Assembly (NCBI RefSeq): GCF_024586455.1
Contig: NW_026089623.1
Span: forward strand, 12,050,784 to 12,114,783
Reading direction: 5' to 3'
Length of the DNA: 64,000 nucleotides
Source: Bactrocera neohumeralis
Taxonomy: Eukaryota > Arthropoda > Insecta > Diptera > Tephritidae
Numbering within the stretch: the first letter of the stretch is position 1; every line of letters starts with the position of its first letter. Of the stretch, positions 50,367 to 61,314 are shown piece after piece. The position numbers were made by a program, and so were the translations under genes. The notes under the pieces were generated by a model. It was not told where the DNA came from, did not search any database, and saw only the letters and a program-made list of their open reading frames with translations.

Positions 50367-53300
50367 GATACTAAGTGGAATTGTGACAGAACCAGTTACC
50401 ACCATGACAACTCAAGTGGAAGAAATATCCAATGAATTTCTTAATTCACAATTAAGGAAATTTTGGGAGTTAGAAGAACTCCCCCCATTTCAATTACAAC
50501 GCCAGAAGATCAGTATTGTGAAGACTTTTACAAAGCCACAACTACTAGATCAGGAAATGGTCGGTATGTCGTACGACTACCATTTAAACAACAATTTCCA
50601 GATACACTCGCCATAGGTCACTCTTGCACCTCTGCAATACAGCAGTTTCTAAGTATGGAAAAAAACCTACTTAAAAAAGGTGAGCTCAAACAACATTATG
50701 ATGGTGTCTTAGAAGCATTCCTCCATTTAGATCACATGGAGGAAGTAAGCACATGCGAAAAAATCATAAAAGGCAAATATCACTCATTCTACTTGCCACA
50801 TCATGCAGTAATAAAGCCTGACAAAAAACAACAAAAGTTAGAGTTGTCTTTAATGCTCCAGATGCACTAGCTCGGGGAATTCCCTCAATGACATTCTATT
50901 CACGGGACCCACACTCCAACCAGTTTCATGCTCCTCATATTAAATTGGCGTATATACAAATACGTTTTCAATGGGGACAAATTGACAAATAATCGTGCAT
51001 ATAGATGATCAGGACTTTCAGCGGATTATTTTCCGAAAATCTGCTAATAGTCCACTTTAAATTGAAAACAGTTACCTTTGACGTAAACTGTGCCCCATAT
51101 CTAGCCATTCGTACACTACACGAACTTGCAGAAGACACAAAGCCAGAATTTCCTCTGAAAACACAAGTCTAAAAAACACAAACGTATGTAGACGATATCC
51201 TGTCTGGGATCCACAGCCTCTCACAAGCATACGAGTCCTTAACACAATTGATAAAGGCCCTCAACTCCGCAGGGTTTCCTCTAACGAAGATCACAGCTAA
51301 TCACCCAAGTATCTTAAAAAATATACCAAACGATAACAAATCGGATACTAATTCCCTTATATTCGAAAAGGAAAGTATAACAAAAACAATGGGCATCAAA
51401 TGGAATGCGATATCGGACCAGTTCTCATACACGACAGAGTCCATAACCGCATTATCCGCCATAACAAAGAGGCAAGTTTTATCCTCAATGGCAAAACTTT
51501 TCGACCCCGCAGGATGGCTTTCGCCAATTATGATGCAAGCGAAAATCCTGATTCAAGAATTATGGCTAGACGAAACAGACTGGGACGAACATGTGAAACT
51601 GCTTCGCTTAGAAAAGTGGTCCCAAATTGCTAATAGTCTGAAAGACATCTCGCATACAAATTCCACGGTGGGTAAACTATTCCCCCGAATACAAAGTGGA
51701 ACTATATACATGCCTTCTGCGATGCCTCTGAAAAGGCATATTGTGCCATGATCTACATATGTGCGAACACAAAGCGACACCGCAACCACAAGCCACCTAC
51801 TAGCGGCAAAAGCAAAAGTCAAACTTGAACTCGGTGGCGCTCTGCTACTAGCAAAGCTGGTTTCCATAGTGCAGACCTACATGAACGTGGCCAAATGTAA
51901 ATTATATTTATTGTCCGATTCCGAAATGGTTCTAGCCTTGTTAGAAAAGCCACAACACTCGCGGAAAACATATATTTCTAATTGAACCTCTCAAATACTT
52001 GACCTAGTAGGAGCAGCCACATGGCGACACGTAACCAGTGCCGACAATCCTGCTGATCTAGGTACAAGAAGGTGCAAACCCCTGGATCTTGCCACCATCA
52101 CGCTCTGGTGGAATAAGCCTCGATGGTTAACCGAATCCACAGATTCTTGGCCACAATCGGCAATGCGAAAAATAATCGCCCCAGAAAGTCGAAAAATCTA
52201 CATCTATCATACCATAGTGGATGATAATGAAATCCTTGAACGATTTTCATCGTTCCCCCGAGCCCTCAGAGTAGTAGCATATATGCTCAAGTGCATAGGT
52301 CAACTTAAACTTAAAGTTAAAGGAGTAACTTACCCCCACTGCGATACATTGACGAACCAAGGCTTACAAAAAGCAAAGGTCGCACTTATCGCATCAACCC
52401 CATCGCGCTACTTCAGTCGCGACATATCATTACTCAGAGAGGCGAAGCCGATTGATAATAAAAGCTCACTCTTAGTTCTAAACCCATTTTTAGACACGAA
52501 AGGTGTGCTTCGTGCCAATGGTCGGCTCGCTAATTCAAGCCTGACTTACAACGAACGCCACCCCATCATAATACCTGAGAAGTCTCCTTTTGCCACATTA
52601 TTCCTGAATTACATCCATATCTTAATGTTGCACGCCGAACAGCGCCTCATGCAACATATGGTACGCCAAGAGTATTATATTCCCCGTCTTTAGCCCCAGA
52701 TCAAAAAATGCATTTTCATGTGCAAAATGTGCACTATGCATAAGCAAAAAATGCGAACGCAAATTATGGCAGCACTTCCACCTGAACGCTTCAATTTCGC
52801 TCTGCCTTTCACGACCACGGGTGTCGATTTTGCTGGGCCTTTTCAAATAAAGGCGTCCATGCTAAGATCTCCCACTCTCATGAAAGGCTATGTGGCTGTC
52901 TTTGCATGTTTCACGACAAAGGCAGTACACCTGGAGCTGTGTACTAATCTGACGACGGAGGCTTTTCTCGCGGCATTTGCTCGCTTCGTCGCTCGACTGG
53001 CTTCCCATCCAAAATCATGAGCGATAATGGCAAAACATTCATAGGAGCCCAATGAGCCAGAGAAAAACAGTTTGTGGATTTCTTAAAACAAGTGTCCCCT
53101 GATATCGTACAAAAATACGCCCCACAAGGTATCAATTGGCAATTTATACCTGCAAGCGCTCCTCATATGGCTGGTTTATGGGAATCCTCTGTAAAGAGCT
53201 TCAAATCTCATTTCAAGAAGCTAGCCGGCAGCTATAAATTTAATTAGGAAGAATTCACGAGATTATTAGCTAAAATTGAAGCCGTTCTCAACTCACGGCC

Positions 53301-53400
53301 GCTCACGGCACTATCGCAAGATCCCTCCTCCACAAGAGGTAGTCGATCTCCGTACGCAATCCGGAAAGCTAATAACCACCCGTCAAACTATGTTTCTTAC
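50367..53400 (+). pseudogene. Bel-1 copy B pol, 3' part
   Basis: In order: the linker LSGIVTEPVTTMTTQVEEISNEFLNSQLRKFWELEELP; RT start (50463-50870: GRYVVRLPFK, HSFYLPHHAVIKPDK); a damaged RT core with YVDDILSGIHSL near 51190; RT connection (51248-51751: AKLFDPAGWLSPIM); an RNase H scrap (LYLLSDSEMVLALLEKP); integrase N-terminal region (52163-52693); zinc-binding CKMCTMHKQKMRTQIMAALPPE; integrase core (52718-53020 and on: TTTGVDFAGPF, IMSDNGKTFIGAQ, SAPHMAGLWESSVKSFKSH, with the D,D,E positions recognisable across stops). It ends after LNSRPLTAL near 53310; the end is approximate. Confidence 0.8.
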
Positions 53401-54458
53401 CGATCGCCGATAACCGCGAAACGAAAACCGATAAACCGCTAAAATAAACCGAATATAAAAAATAAAAAATATATAAATATATATACTAGAGGACCCGTCC
53501 ACGCTTCGCTGTAGCTGAAAGATAGATAATACTACTACTACCATCTATACGATTTCTATTAGTTGTATTCTAACTATTCGTTAATAAGATTTTTCTGAAG
53601 CAACTTGTGTTAGTTTACAAAAAAATGGATCATAAAGCATTTCGTGTAATAATAAAGCATTGCTTTTTGGGAAACTGAGGACAATAATGCTCTAAAGAGA
53701 AGAAAGCTCTGTACAAAGTGGTTGCCTCGCAAGTTCATAATCAAACAGAACAAAGAATAACTGATTATGAGAAGTGTTTGAAATAAAGCCGAATTTTTGC
53801 GTCGGTGTGTGACAATAGAAACATAGCTCCATCATTTCTCACTGGAGTTCAACCGACAGTCATTCTAGTGGACTGCACATGGTGAACCGGTTTTCAGGCG
53901 TGGAAAGACGAAAAGATCGGCTGGATTACTGAGCCAGTTATAATCTATATAAAAATAGATAAAATGTATCCTATGTCCTTACCCTGGTTCTAAGCTACCT
54001 TTCCACCAATTTTCAGTTAAATCGATTGAGCCGTCCTTGAGTTATAAATGGTGTAACTAACATAACTTTCTTATATATGTATATGTATATAGCCGGAATA
54101 AAAAAAGCATGCGACCGAAATTGAATGATTCAAATATTTGACAAATAAAAATATTGAAAAACAAAACAAACAAAAATTGAAAAAAAATATGTATGGAAAA
54201 ATGTTAGTTTTTGGGTAATTTTCCAACTTCCCTTAACATTTAGGAGGATGAAAAATAGATTTTGTCCGATTCTCCACCCTAGCCGATATGCATGCTAAGA
54301 TTCACGAAAATCGGTCGAGCGGTTTCAGAGGAGTTCAATAACGTACACCGTGACACGAGAATTTTATATATTAGATTTAAAATAACAAACGAAACCACAT
54401 AAAGAGTCGATTAATCTAATGACCCACTCATGCCGCATAACGTGGCAGTCATGCTCAT
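53401..54458. repeat. Unclassified dispersed repeat, no gene
   Basis: Starts near GGACCCGTCCACGCTTCGCT (about 53491) and ends near CACGAGAATTTTATATATTAG (about 54375). Two stretches with a CCA-TTTTCA-AAATCG-TGAGC-GT-AGTT pattern (near 54005 and 54300) are of the kind found at the ends of many insect repeats. A 16-codon MDHKAFRVIIKHCFL at 53625 resembles a mariner N-terminus but ends at once. No intact ORF. Confidence 0.35.
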
Positions 54459-54514
54459 ATGTCCTATATGCAACCACATTCTAATTTAAATAACACTCTT
54501 CCATACAGATCAAT

Positions 54515-55018
54515 ATGGATGCAGACGTGCCATCTGCCCCGACACCAGCCACTCATTCGGCCGTCAATATGCCATGCCAAGCGGCTGCCCCAGTTGCAGC
54601 GCCCCGAACAGCCACACCAACGGCGCCTCGGAGTGGAACGGTAGCATTGCCGTCAACACCCGCGCTAGTAGCAGACCCACAACGCCTTCGATGCCCTCTA
54701 TGTCGTCGACCCCACCGTCTGCCACAATGCGTCATATTTAAGGGATTGCCACCGCAGCAACGCCAGCTGGTCGTCCAAGCGCGCGGCCATTGGCTCAATT
54801 GCCTGACGCCTATCCACCAAACCCACGAGTGCACCTTGGGCAACCTGTGCCAGATTTGTATGCGTCGGCATCACACCATGTTGCACGGAATCACTCGGAA
54901 CGACACCTGTCAATATCCTGCCGGCCGCAACCGCGGCGCAGTGCGACGACCGCCATTAAGACAGGATGCACGGTCCCGTCGAACAATAGGGCCATCATCA
55001 TGCCCGGCGGCCACATAA
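54515..55018 (+). CDS. Bel-3 Gag C-terminal-like protein with zinc knuckles
   Basis: 167 codons. An Ala/Pro/Thr-rich N-terminus (about 1-55), then CPLCRRPHRLPQCVIFKGLPPQQR, NCLTPIHQTHECTLGNLC and QICMRRHHTMLH: the triple Cys/His arrangement at the end of Bel-Pao Gag, which binds RNA. The basic tail runs to 55018; a second frame continues QRRHPPAAST. It lies 130 bases before the 3' LTR, with no protease or pol between, so this copy is a gag-only, internally deleted element (or pol was lost). GC-rich codons differ from all neighbours. Confidence 0.7.
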   Translation: MDADVPSAPTPATHSAVNMPCQAAAPVAAPRTATPTAPRSGTVALPSTPALVADPQRLRCPLCRRPHRLPQCVIFKGLPPQQRQLVVQARGHWLNCLTPIHQTHECTLGNLCQICMRRHHTMLHGITRNDTCQYPAGRNRGAVRRPPLRQDARSRRTIGPSSCPAAT

Positions 55019-55131
55019 TGGGACGTCAACACGACACCAGCAACAAAGACCGCGTCCGCGCCGCACCTCAGGCCTCAGCAGCGTCGTAGCCACCCTCCAG
55101 CAGCTTCGACGAATTCTAGGCTGAAATATTC

Positions 55132-55148
55132 GCCTAGGGAGGCCGGGA
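55132..55148 (+). other. Bel-3 polypurine tract
   Basis: TAGGGAGGCCGGGA directly before the TGGCTAAATGAG start of the 3' LTR; similar to the Bel-2 tract. Confidence 0.6.
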
Positions 55149-55654
55149 TGGCTAAATGAGCCTTAGTCGCCTGCCCCACACCACACCTACAACCATCACT
55201 AACACGCACACTCACCACACTCACCTCGACATCACCACACTCCACATCAACACCACCCACACACGAGAGTCCAGGATCCACACACCACACCACTCCACCC
55301 AAAAAGGGTCAGCCTTGCACATGTCAGTACTGATTCGTCCGCCTTTTGTAATCCACGTCGCTTGTCCGCCACCGCTACGCAGCGCTCCAGCTCGATCCAT
55401 CTCCATACTTTTGAAGTCAGCTTTGAAGTTTATTTTAAATTGAAATTGAGTAACATTAAGTGCAATTATATTTGTTCAAAAAAAAAGGGAAAACCTACAA
55501 ATCCAGGGTTGATTCGATTATGAGAGCACCTAAAAGTCGAGTGTTACATTTATGTATAATATATTGTTAAGAAACAACTGTGAATCCCGAGTTTTTTCAT
55601 TTTAAAATAAAGAAAGCGAACAAGTGGTAAGTGAAGCGAGCAATAATTAAAACA
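55149..55654 (+). repeat. Bel-3 3' LTR
   Basis: 506 bp, same TGGCTAAATG...TTAAAACA ends as 31960-32466. Followed by ATTTC, the target duplication shared with the left side. ORFs in its CACCAC-rich part are not genes. Confidence 0.85.
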
Positions 55655-55725
55655 ATTTCTAATATAAAAATATAAAATAAAATGATTAAATTTAATTATT
55701 AATTTATATATGTATATATGTCACG

Positions 55726-55759
<34 letters not shown>
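55655..55759. repeat. AT-rich sequence and (TA)n microsatellite
   Basis: About 30 bases of TA repeat at 55730-55757. The next transposon has inserted in it, and (TA)n resumes on its other side at 58711. Confidence 0.8.
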
Positions 55760-55760
<1 letters not shown>

Positions 55761-55921
55761 GCCGGGTCGATTTGTGGGGAGGCAAAAAAATCGCCCATTG
55801 CTCTATGAAAATTATATTCTAGGGATCAAAATAAGAAACTTTGCCGAAGGAACCATACCTCTGAAACGAATTCTGATGTCCCCCAATTTTCGTCGAACTT
55901 TTGGGTAGGGGCAAATTTTGA
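55760..55921 (+). repeat. Left terminal inverted repeat
   Basis: About 160 bp, inverted partner at 58560-58708. Contains TTTGCCGAAGGAACCATACC, matched inverted by GGTATGGTTCCTCCGGCAAA. Confidence 0.8.
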
Positions 55922-56046
55922 AATAGAATTGAAATTACCATTTCATTCTTTTTACCTCTGAAAGTGAGGAGAACTAAAGCAGTAACCACTATGGTATTTA
56001 AAAAAAATAATAAGTGATGTGACCATTCCAAATCAAAAAGTTTACA

Positions 56047-58234
56047 ATGAATCCACCATCCTCTACACCGCAAGATGAAGCAACTACATCAACAACTATC
56101 GAAAACCCAATGAGTCATATACCCAAGCATGATATTACTGTTTTAGGTGTGTCTACTGATTTGACTGATCTTAATTTACCAACCCATCTGGATATCTTGA
56201 GATATTATTTTTACTTAAGCGAACGTGCTAAAACAGAAAAAAAGTTTTCCCATAAATCATTCACTATTCAAGTACAAGATAAGTTGATTGGAATTTGGGA
56301 AAAACTTGGTATGGAAATAATGCTGAAAAAAGTGTATGTAATAAATTGAATAAATTGCTTGACAAGTATCAAGAGCAAATCAAGAGAAGAAACAACACCC
56401 AACAATTTACAGAGTATGTAAAATCTCTGGAAACAATTGTTTACATTGGAACATGTAAATGCGATTTGAAGGCAGCTCCATGTGAATGCGGCTGGGTTCC
56501 CGAACGCCTCAAAGGGTTCATGCACGATCAACATAATCAGAGAAGACTAACAATGAATGCATTTATGATGGAAACTGAATAGCAAGGAGCAACGTCTATG
56601 TCATCAATGCCAACATACCAAGATCCCGATGATTCAATATACGCACCGCCACCGGTTCAGGAAGATATGGATAGAAGCACAAGTTCACAATACACAGAGA
56701 GATACGATTGTTTTAACTTTGCCTTGGTATGTGACAGATTTGGTGTGCCTGACAGAGTTGCATCAGCATTGGAAACCGCTCTTTTGCAAGATTTTAAAAT
56801 TAAAGATAAGCATGGGAAACCTCTCATCATGGATAAATCGAAAGTTCGCAGAGAAAAAGAGAAATGCAGACAAGAAGTGCTTCGCAAACGGTTAGATGAT
56901 ACCAATTTGTTAGCGTTTTCATTCGATGACAGAAAAGATGATACTTTAGCGATAGATAAAATTGATGAGAAGTATCAAACTAGGATGGTAAAAGAACCTC
57001 ATCTTTTTATTTTGAGAGAACCCAATTCTGAATTGATTGGTTACGTAAGACTGGAACATGAAACCGCTGAATATAAAACAACCAAATTAAATGGTTTTTT
57101 CAACGATAAAAATATATCACTGGATACATTAATTGGAATATGCACTGACGGTGAGCCAACAAACACTGGCCCACACGGTGGAATTATACGACGATTCGAA
57201 TTGCTGTTAAAAAGACCATTGCATTGGTTTGTTTGCCTTCGACACTTCAACGAACTTTGGATAAATCAACCAGCACTGGACCAAGATCGGCAACCGGAAA
57301 ACTGAGCCGTCGAATCGAAACTTTTGAAACTTTTCCGGTAAGTTATTGCTATCACTCATTTATTATAATTGTCAACCATTTTTAATTATTTTATTATTAT
57401 ATATTTTTAGGTGGTGGACGGCTTCCGGAAAATTGAGTTGCAAAATATGCCCCCTGCTCCAGAAAATATGAATTTTCCACCGATTCGAAGTACTTATACG
57501 ACATGGCCCATGCAATTTCTAGCGGCGTGGTTCCGGTGGATCTGGCTAACATCAAATTGCTAGATTATTGCGATTATATGTGACAACGGAAAATCCAGAT
57601 GCAAATTTAATAATTCTGGTTGAATTTATAATTAAATGTTATGTGCCAATGTACTTCAATATCAAGTATTACAGCTCTGTCGTGTACGGCAGTGCATTAT
57701 TTTTCAAGTTCATTGGTTGGTCACGATTTCTAGAACCTCGTTTACGCAAAATTGTTAATCAAATAATTAAAGATAATTCATATTATGCGCATTCGGAAAA
57801 TACATATCTTGTTATCAATGTTGTTTGATGATGGGAAAGAAAAGCGCGACTGTGCCATCAAGAAAATTCTACGCTATCGAACCGATGTTGACGAGCCAAT
57901 GGATCTTAGAGTTTATAAAAAACCAGATATAAACTTTAATTGCACAAGTTATACGGAAATGATCAATTTGAATGATATAAATATCGCATTTGAACCACCA
58001 TTCACGCGAAGCATTCCGTACGATACATTGAGAGAATATTTAAATCAAGATGATCCACCGTTTAATGATCCAAAAATTCCATCCCACATACAAGGAACGG
58101 AACGACATGTTCAATTGCTAGCTAGCGTTTCCAAACGGGTTATACCGGAAAATGTAGAGGCTGTTATGGCGACGACATTAGAGAGCCGTGCGAAATTGCC
58201 CAGACTTGAAAGTAAAAAAGACTTCAAAAAATAA
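56047..58234 (+). pseudogene. Transposase-like gene of the long-TIR element, with one intron
   Basis: Start MNPPSSTPQDEATTSTT at 56047; helical N-terminal domain (HLDILRYYFYLSERAK) to about 56330, then a frame break. Next comes a zinc-like CKCDLKAAPCECGW block (56295-56580), a stop at 56580, and an open stretch 56598-57305. Key motifs: DRFGVPDRVASALETALLQD, LLAFSFDD (first Asp candidate), ICTDGEPTNTG (second Asp candidate) and HWFVCLRHFNEL (C-x2-H of the C(2)H nucleases). A GTAAGT...TTTTTAG intron of about 70 bp lies at 57339-57410. After it come damaged codons, then 57568-57828 (RLYVTTENPDANLIILVEFI) and 57785-58234. Several breaks, inactive. Confidence 0.7.
57339..57410 (+). other. Intron in the transposase-like gene
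   Basis: Exonic TTTCCG, then GTAAGTTATTG, a pyrimidine- and A-rich body, and TATTTTTAG before GTGGTGG. Joining the flanking codons gives a continuous ETFETFP-VVDGFRK stretch that fits the family. Confidence 0.6.
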
Positions 58235-58559
58235 TTTTTTTTAATTTCTTTTCTATAATTCACTTAAATTAATTTTTTCATTTACATATGTTCTGACTAA
58301 ATAAATTTCTTAAGAGAAAAAATAGATATTATTATAAATAAATAAATAAAAATAAAGAAAAAACATAGCCATTTATGTAGGTGATTTTTTCATCTAAAGG
58401 CCAAAAAAGGTGATTTTTTGAAATGATTGTATGGGGAACCCCCCAGGGGAGCTCCAGGGGGTGTGCCACTGGCATGGGTGGATCGGCCGTCCAAAGTTAG
58501 TGGGGGTCGGTCATACATTTTGACTCGATTGGAGCACTCTAAATTGGTCATGGGATTTT

Positions 58560-58708
58560 TCAAAATTTGCCCCTATCCAAAAGTTCGACCCAAATTTGGG
58601 GACATCAAAATTCGTTTTAGAGGTATGGTTCCTCCGGCAAAGTTTTTTATTTTGATCCCTAGAATATGATTTTCATAGAGCAATGGGCGATTTTTCAATC
58701 GACCCGCC
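58560..58708 (-). repeat. Right terminal inverted repeat
   Basis: Inverse of 55760-55921, slightly shorter; ends AATCGACCCGCC. Confidence 0.8.
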
Positions 58709-59036
58709 ATAATATATATAGATATATATATATATACATATACCTTATACATACATATATATATATATATATATATGTTAGCACAAAAGATATTTATTTC
58801 CACATAACAATGTACATTGTAATAATATATCACAATTAATTGCAACATTATTAAAGTTCAGCAACATAAATAAATTTGTTAAAACAAAAATCCGCTATAA
58901 CTATCAGAATCGATCGATTTCAATAACGCACAAATTGTAAATTCTGCTGGCCATTCAGTATCCGCTAATTTCTGCCGCCAAAAATTCCGACGCCGCTGCC
59001 ATTGAATAAAGGAAAATATAATTTCTAAAACTTAAC
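58709..59036 (+). repeat. (TA)n tract and possible LTR of the third gypsy-type element
   Basis: (TA)n to about 58776, then TGTTAGCACAAAAGATAT up to AAACTTAACT, directly followed by TGGCGCCTGAGC, which looks like a primer site of the TGGCGCC type. So 58777-59036 may be an LTR of about 260 bp. No second copy was found in the window, so the boundaries are tentative. Confidence 0.4.
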
Positions 59037-59344
59037 TGGCGCCTGAGCAAAAACCAACGAAGTCGTTTAAAAACATTTTAAATTCGTTGGACAATCGGTG
59101 GATTGCAGTCTTGTCCGGTAAACTAGTAGGACATCCTCTACGTGTTTGCAAGCTGCAGGATCCCTAGCAGGAAGTAAATTTTTAGGCAAAAGCAGTAAAA
59201 CTTAACCCAATTCTGCGAATCCTACTCCAAGGACCCTCCAAAAGTAATGATCGGAATTATTAAAGCGAATTAATAGTAACTTTTAGGAAGTTAGAATACT
59301 TCAATTAAGTTAAAACAATTACTTCAATTAACAAAACACATTCA

Positions 59345-59604
59345 GAAATGAACCCAATGGACCAATGTTATTACCACGCCAAGTTCCCACCCCCAACCAT
59401 TTACATTTTCAGGCTAGACTATTCCTTCCACCTAGAATTAGCACACTGCAAAGCCCAACTATGAATCCCAGACAATCAAATAACTTTTTTGAACAGAACC
59501 GATGGACATTGACAAAAGTATCCAAACTAATAAGGAGATTACTTACAGGAACCGATCACAATTTGATTTGGGTAAAAGATCACCCATGCCCACCACCGAA
59601 ATAG
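59345..59604 (+). pseudogene. Possible gag scrap of the third gypsy-type element
   Basis: 79 codons, Pro/Asn-rich (RISTLQSPTMNPRQSNNFFEQN), at the place of the Gag C-terminus. No zinc knuckle. Weak evidence, position only. Confidence 0.3.
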
Positions 59605-59729
59605 CCAAACAATAAAGAAATTTTAATATTTAGAGAGACACCTACCAACAAACAGATACAAAAAACCAGTACCAACTATGTCTGATTATCAGCAAACTAT
59701 TTCAGAATAAAAAGAACAGACAGATTACG

Positions 59730-60420
59730 ATGAAATACTTAACGACTATACCGAAATTATTGAAAATAGTGACCAAGAACAACAATACAATTATATTTAT
59801 CTTAATTTTTACAATAACTGACTCCTCACTTCCTTACTTCGAATGTAAGGTGAGGAGCGAACAAATACTGATTGACACAGGATCCAATAGAAATGATATT
59901 CAACCAAAACATGTACAAAACCCATACAGAATGGCCATTGATTATAGAACACTAAACAATGTTAGAATAGAGTACATATACCCTATACCAAACATTAACG
60001 GGGTACTTGCACAGTTAGGAAACAATAAAATATTAAAATAAATATTTTGAAGGCAAAAAATATAAAGAAACAGCTTTTCAGTGAATAACAGAAAGTATGA
60101 ATTCACTAGACTCCCCTTTGGGTTGAAAAATGCACACTTTGTTGGACAATAAGGGCTTTTAAAGGTTACCTCTATCGGGATTCTAAAGTAAAAATGTATA
60201 CAGATCACGAACCTCTTACACATGAGTGTAATTGAAAAGGTACGGATAGATTGGCGATTAAGAAATGGAAATCTAACTTGGTTGAGTACAAAAAGGAATT
60301 ACTGTATAAACCAGAAATATAAAATATTGTAGCCGATGCATTGTCTCGAGTACCAAAACAGAATGAAGTTAATTCATTAACAGAAGCTCAACACAGTGAT
60401 CAAAGCTCTTCTTATAATTC
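59730..60420 (+). pseudogene. Protease, RT and RNase H scraps of the third gypsy-type element
   Basis: LPYFECKVRSEQILIDTGSN is a retropepsin active site. It is joined to YRMAIDYRTLNNVRIEYIYPIPNI and LAQLGNNKILK, the first RT motifs. After a break comes AFSVNNRKYEFTRLPFGLKNA (RT motif B region). Then a jump over the YxDD box to VKMYTDHEPLTHE, RLAIKKWKSNLVEYKKELLYKP and NIVADALSRVPK, the C-terminal part of RNase H. These identify a gypsy-group Pol. Integrase is not found. Confidence 0.75.
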
Positions 60421-60510
60421 CTTAGCATTGAGGTACCGATAATTTTTATTAACAAAGAACATCCTCCTGATTATGATGATTTAATAAAAATATTGAGAAA
60501 GTACTTTATA

Positions 60511-61043
60511 CCTGTGACAGAAATATAGTAACAATACCATAGTAAATGTATCATGGTATTCTGTTTACTACGTTGATGACACAAATGGCAATGAAGTAAA
60601 CTCAAATACTAGCTTTGTTTCATAGCTCATTAAATATTTCGAAAAAATTTTAAATAATAAATATGTAGTTGTGTGTTATGGAGAAAATAAGTACAATTAT
60701 TTAAAATAATCTAAAGTTAATTTATTTTCATTGCAAAAAAACGATTTGGTTAAAGACTCCCTAAAAACGTGACATAAAATAAGGCATTTCTTGCTTTTCC
60801 GGAAAAAATATTGTGAACATGTTTTATTTTCCATTTCGTTTATTAATTTTTTAAGTCGTTTTGACGGAATATTTCGAAGAGCTTTTGTGTAAATACTTTT
60901 AGCAAAGTTTGTTACCTTTTTTAGTTGTACTTACTGAAATACCACAATGAAACATCATAGCATTGTTGCCAGCATATGGTACATGGTATTTTGCTATTAT
61001 ATTTGTACCATATATGATATTTTTACTACATTTCTGTCACGGG
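60511..61043. mobile_element. 533-bp MITE with about 30-bp inverted repeats
   Basis: The left end CCTGTGACAGAAATATAGTA and the right end, read inverted, CCCGTGACAGAAATGTAGTA match at 18 of 20 bases, and the next ten bases also largely match (ACAATACCAT / AAAATATCAT). No ORF. The left flank ends in TA and the right flank starts TGTA, so a TA duplication is possible but not clear. Confidence 0.6.
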
Positions 61044-61314
61044 TGTAAACCCTTCAGTAATAAATGGAATCTACACGACAGAAGGCATAATAAGACAGAT
61101 TCAAAGGCTGTATCCAGAACATTTCACATCTTTTAAAATTGGTCTTATTCAAATGAAGGTAGATGGCATTCACAACATGGAAACAATCTGCAAAAATCAG
61201 AGAAATGTTACTTTCCGAAAATGAGACAAAGAATTATAAAAAGGTAATGCAGACCATACTTCGGAAATCGAAGAGATTGACAATTTGATTGATTGGCTTA
61301 ATCCTGCTTAAAAA

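Larger units (their letters stand above)
33451..53400 (+). mobile_element. Bel-Pao family Bel-1, copy B, split in three by later insertions
   Basis: Parts: leader 33451-34178, gag to protease 41370-43415, pol 50367-53400. The first break is the piggyBac insertion at TTAA. The second is Bel-2 with its GATAC duplication, and removing Bel-2 rejoins the reading frame as LGWILSG. The most complete Bel-1 in the window, with almost the whole order gag, zinc knuckles, protease, RT, RNase H, integrase, but many stops. LTRs not identified; end near 53400 approximate. Confidence 0.8.
31960..55654 (+). mobile_element. Bel-Pao element Bel-3, outermost element of the nest
   Basis: The LTRs at 31960-32466 and 55149-55654 belong to the same family, in the same orientation. 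The five bases before the first LTR (ATTTC, 31955-31959) equal the five after the second (ATTTC, 55655-55659), the 5-bp duplication usual for Bel-Pao. So one insertion spans 23.7 kb, swollen by Bel-1 copy B and the elements inside that. Of Bel-3 itself only leader and a gag-like ORF plus the 3' end remain. The two LTRs differ by about 20 changes including indels, so this is an old insertion. Confidence 0.75.
55760..58708 (+). mobile_element. DNA transposon with 150-160 bp inverted repeats (C(2)H-type)
   Basis: The left end 55760-55921 and the right end 58560-58708 are inverted copies. Shared phrases: GGCCGGGTCGATT / GGCGGGTCGATT, ATCGCCCATTGCTCTATGAA, TCTAGGGATCAAAATAA and AAAAGTTCGACC-type. 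It contains one transposase-like gene. The TA-rich flank hides the target duplication. I know similar proteins as multicopy genes in many insects, but cannot assign a superfamily name with certainty. Confidence 0.75.

Noticed and set aside
54553..54843. Minus-strand 96-codon ORF over the Bel-3 Gag
   Set aside because: Shadow of the GC-rich plus-strand Gag frame with its Cys/His motifs.
55156..55443. Thr/His-rich 95-codon ORF
   Set aside because: Reads the CACCAC-rich part of the Bel-3 LTR; low complexity, not a gene.
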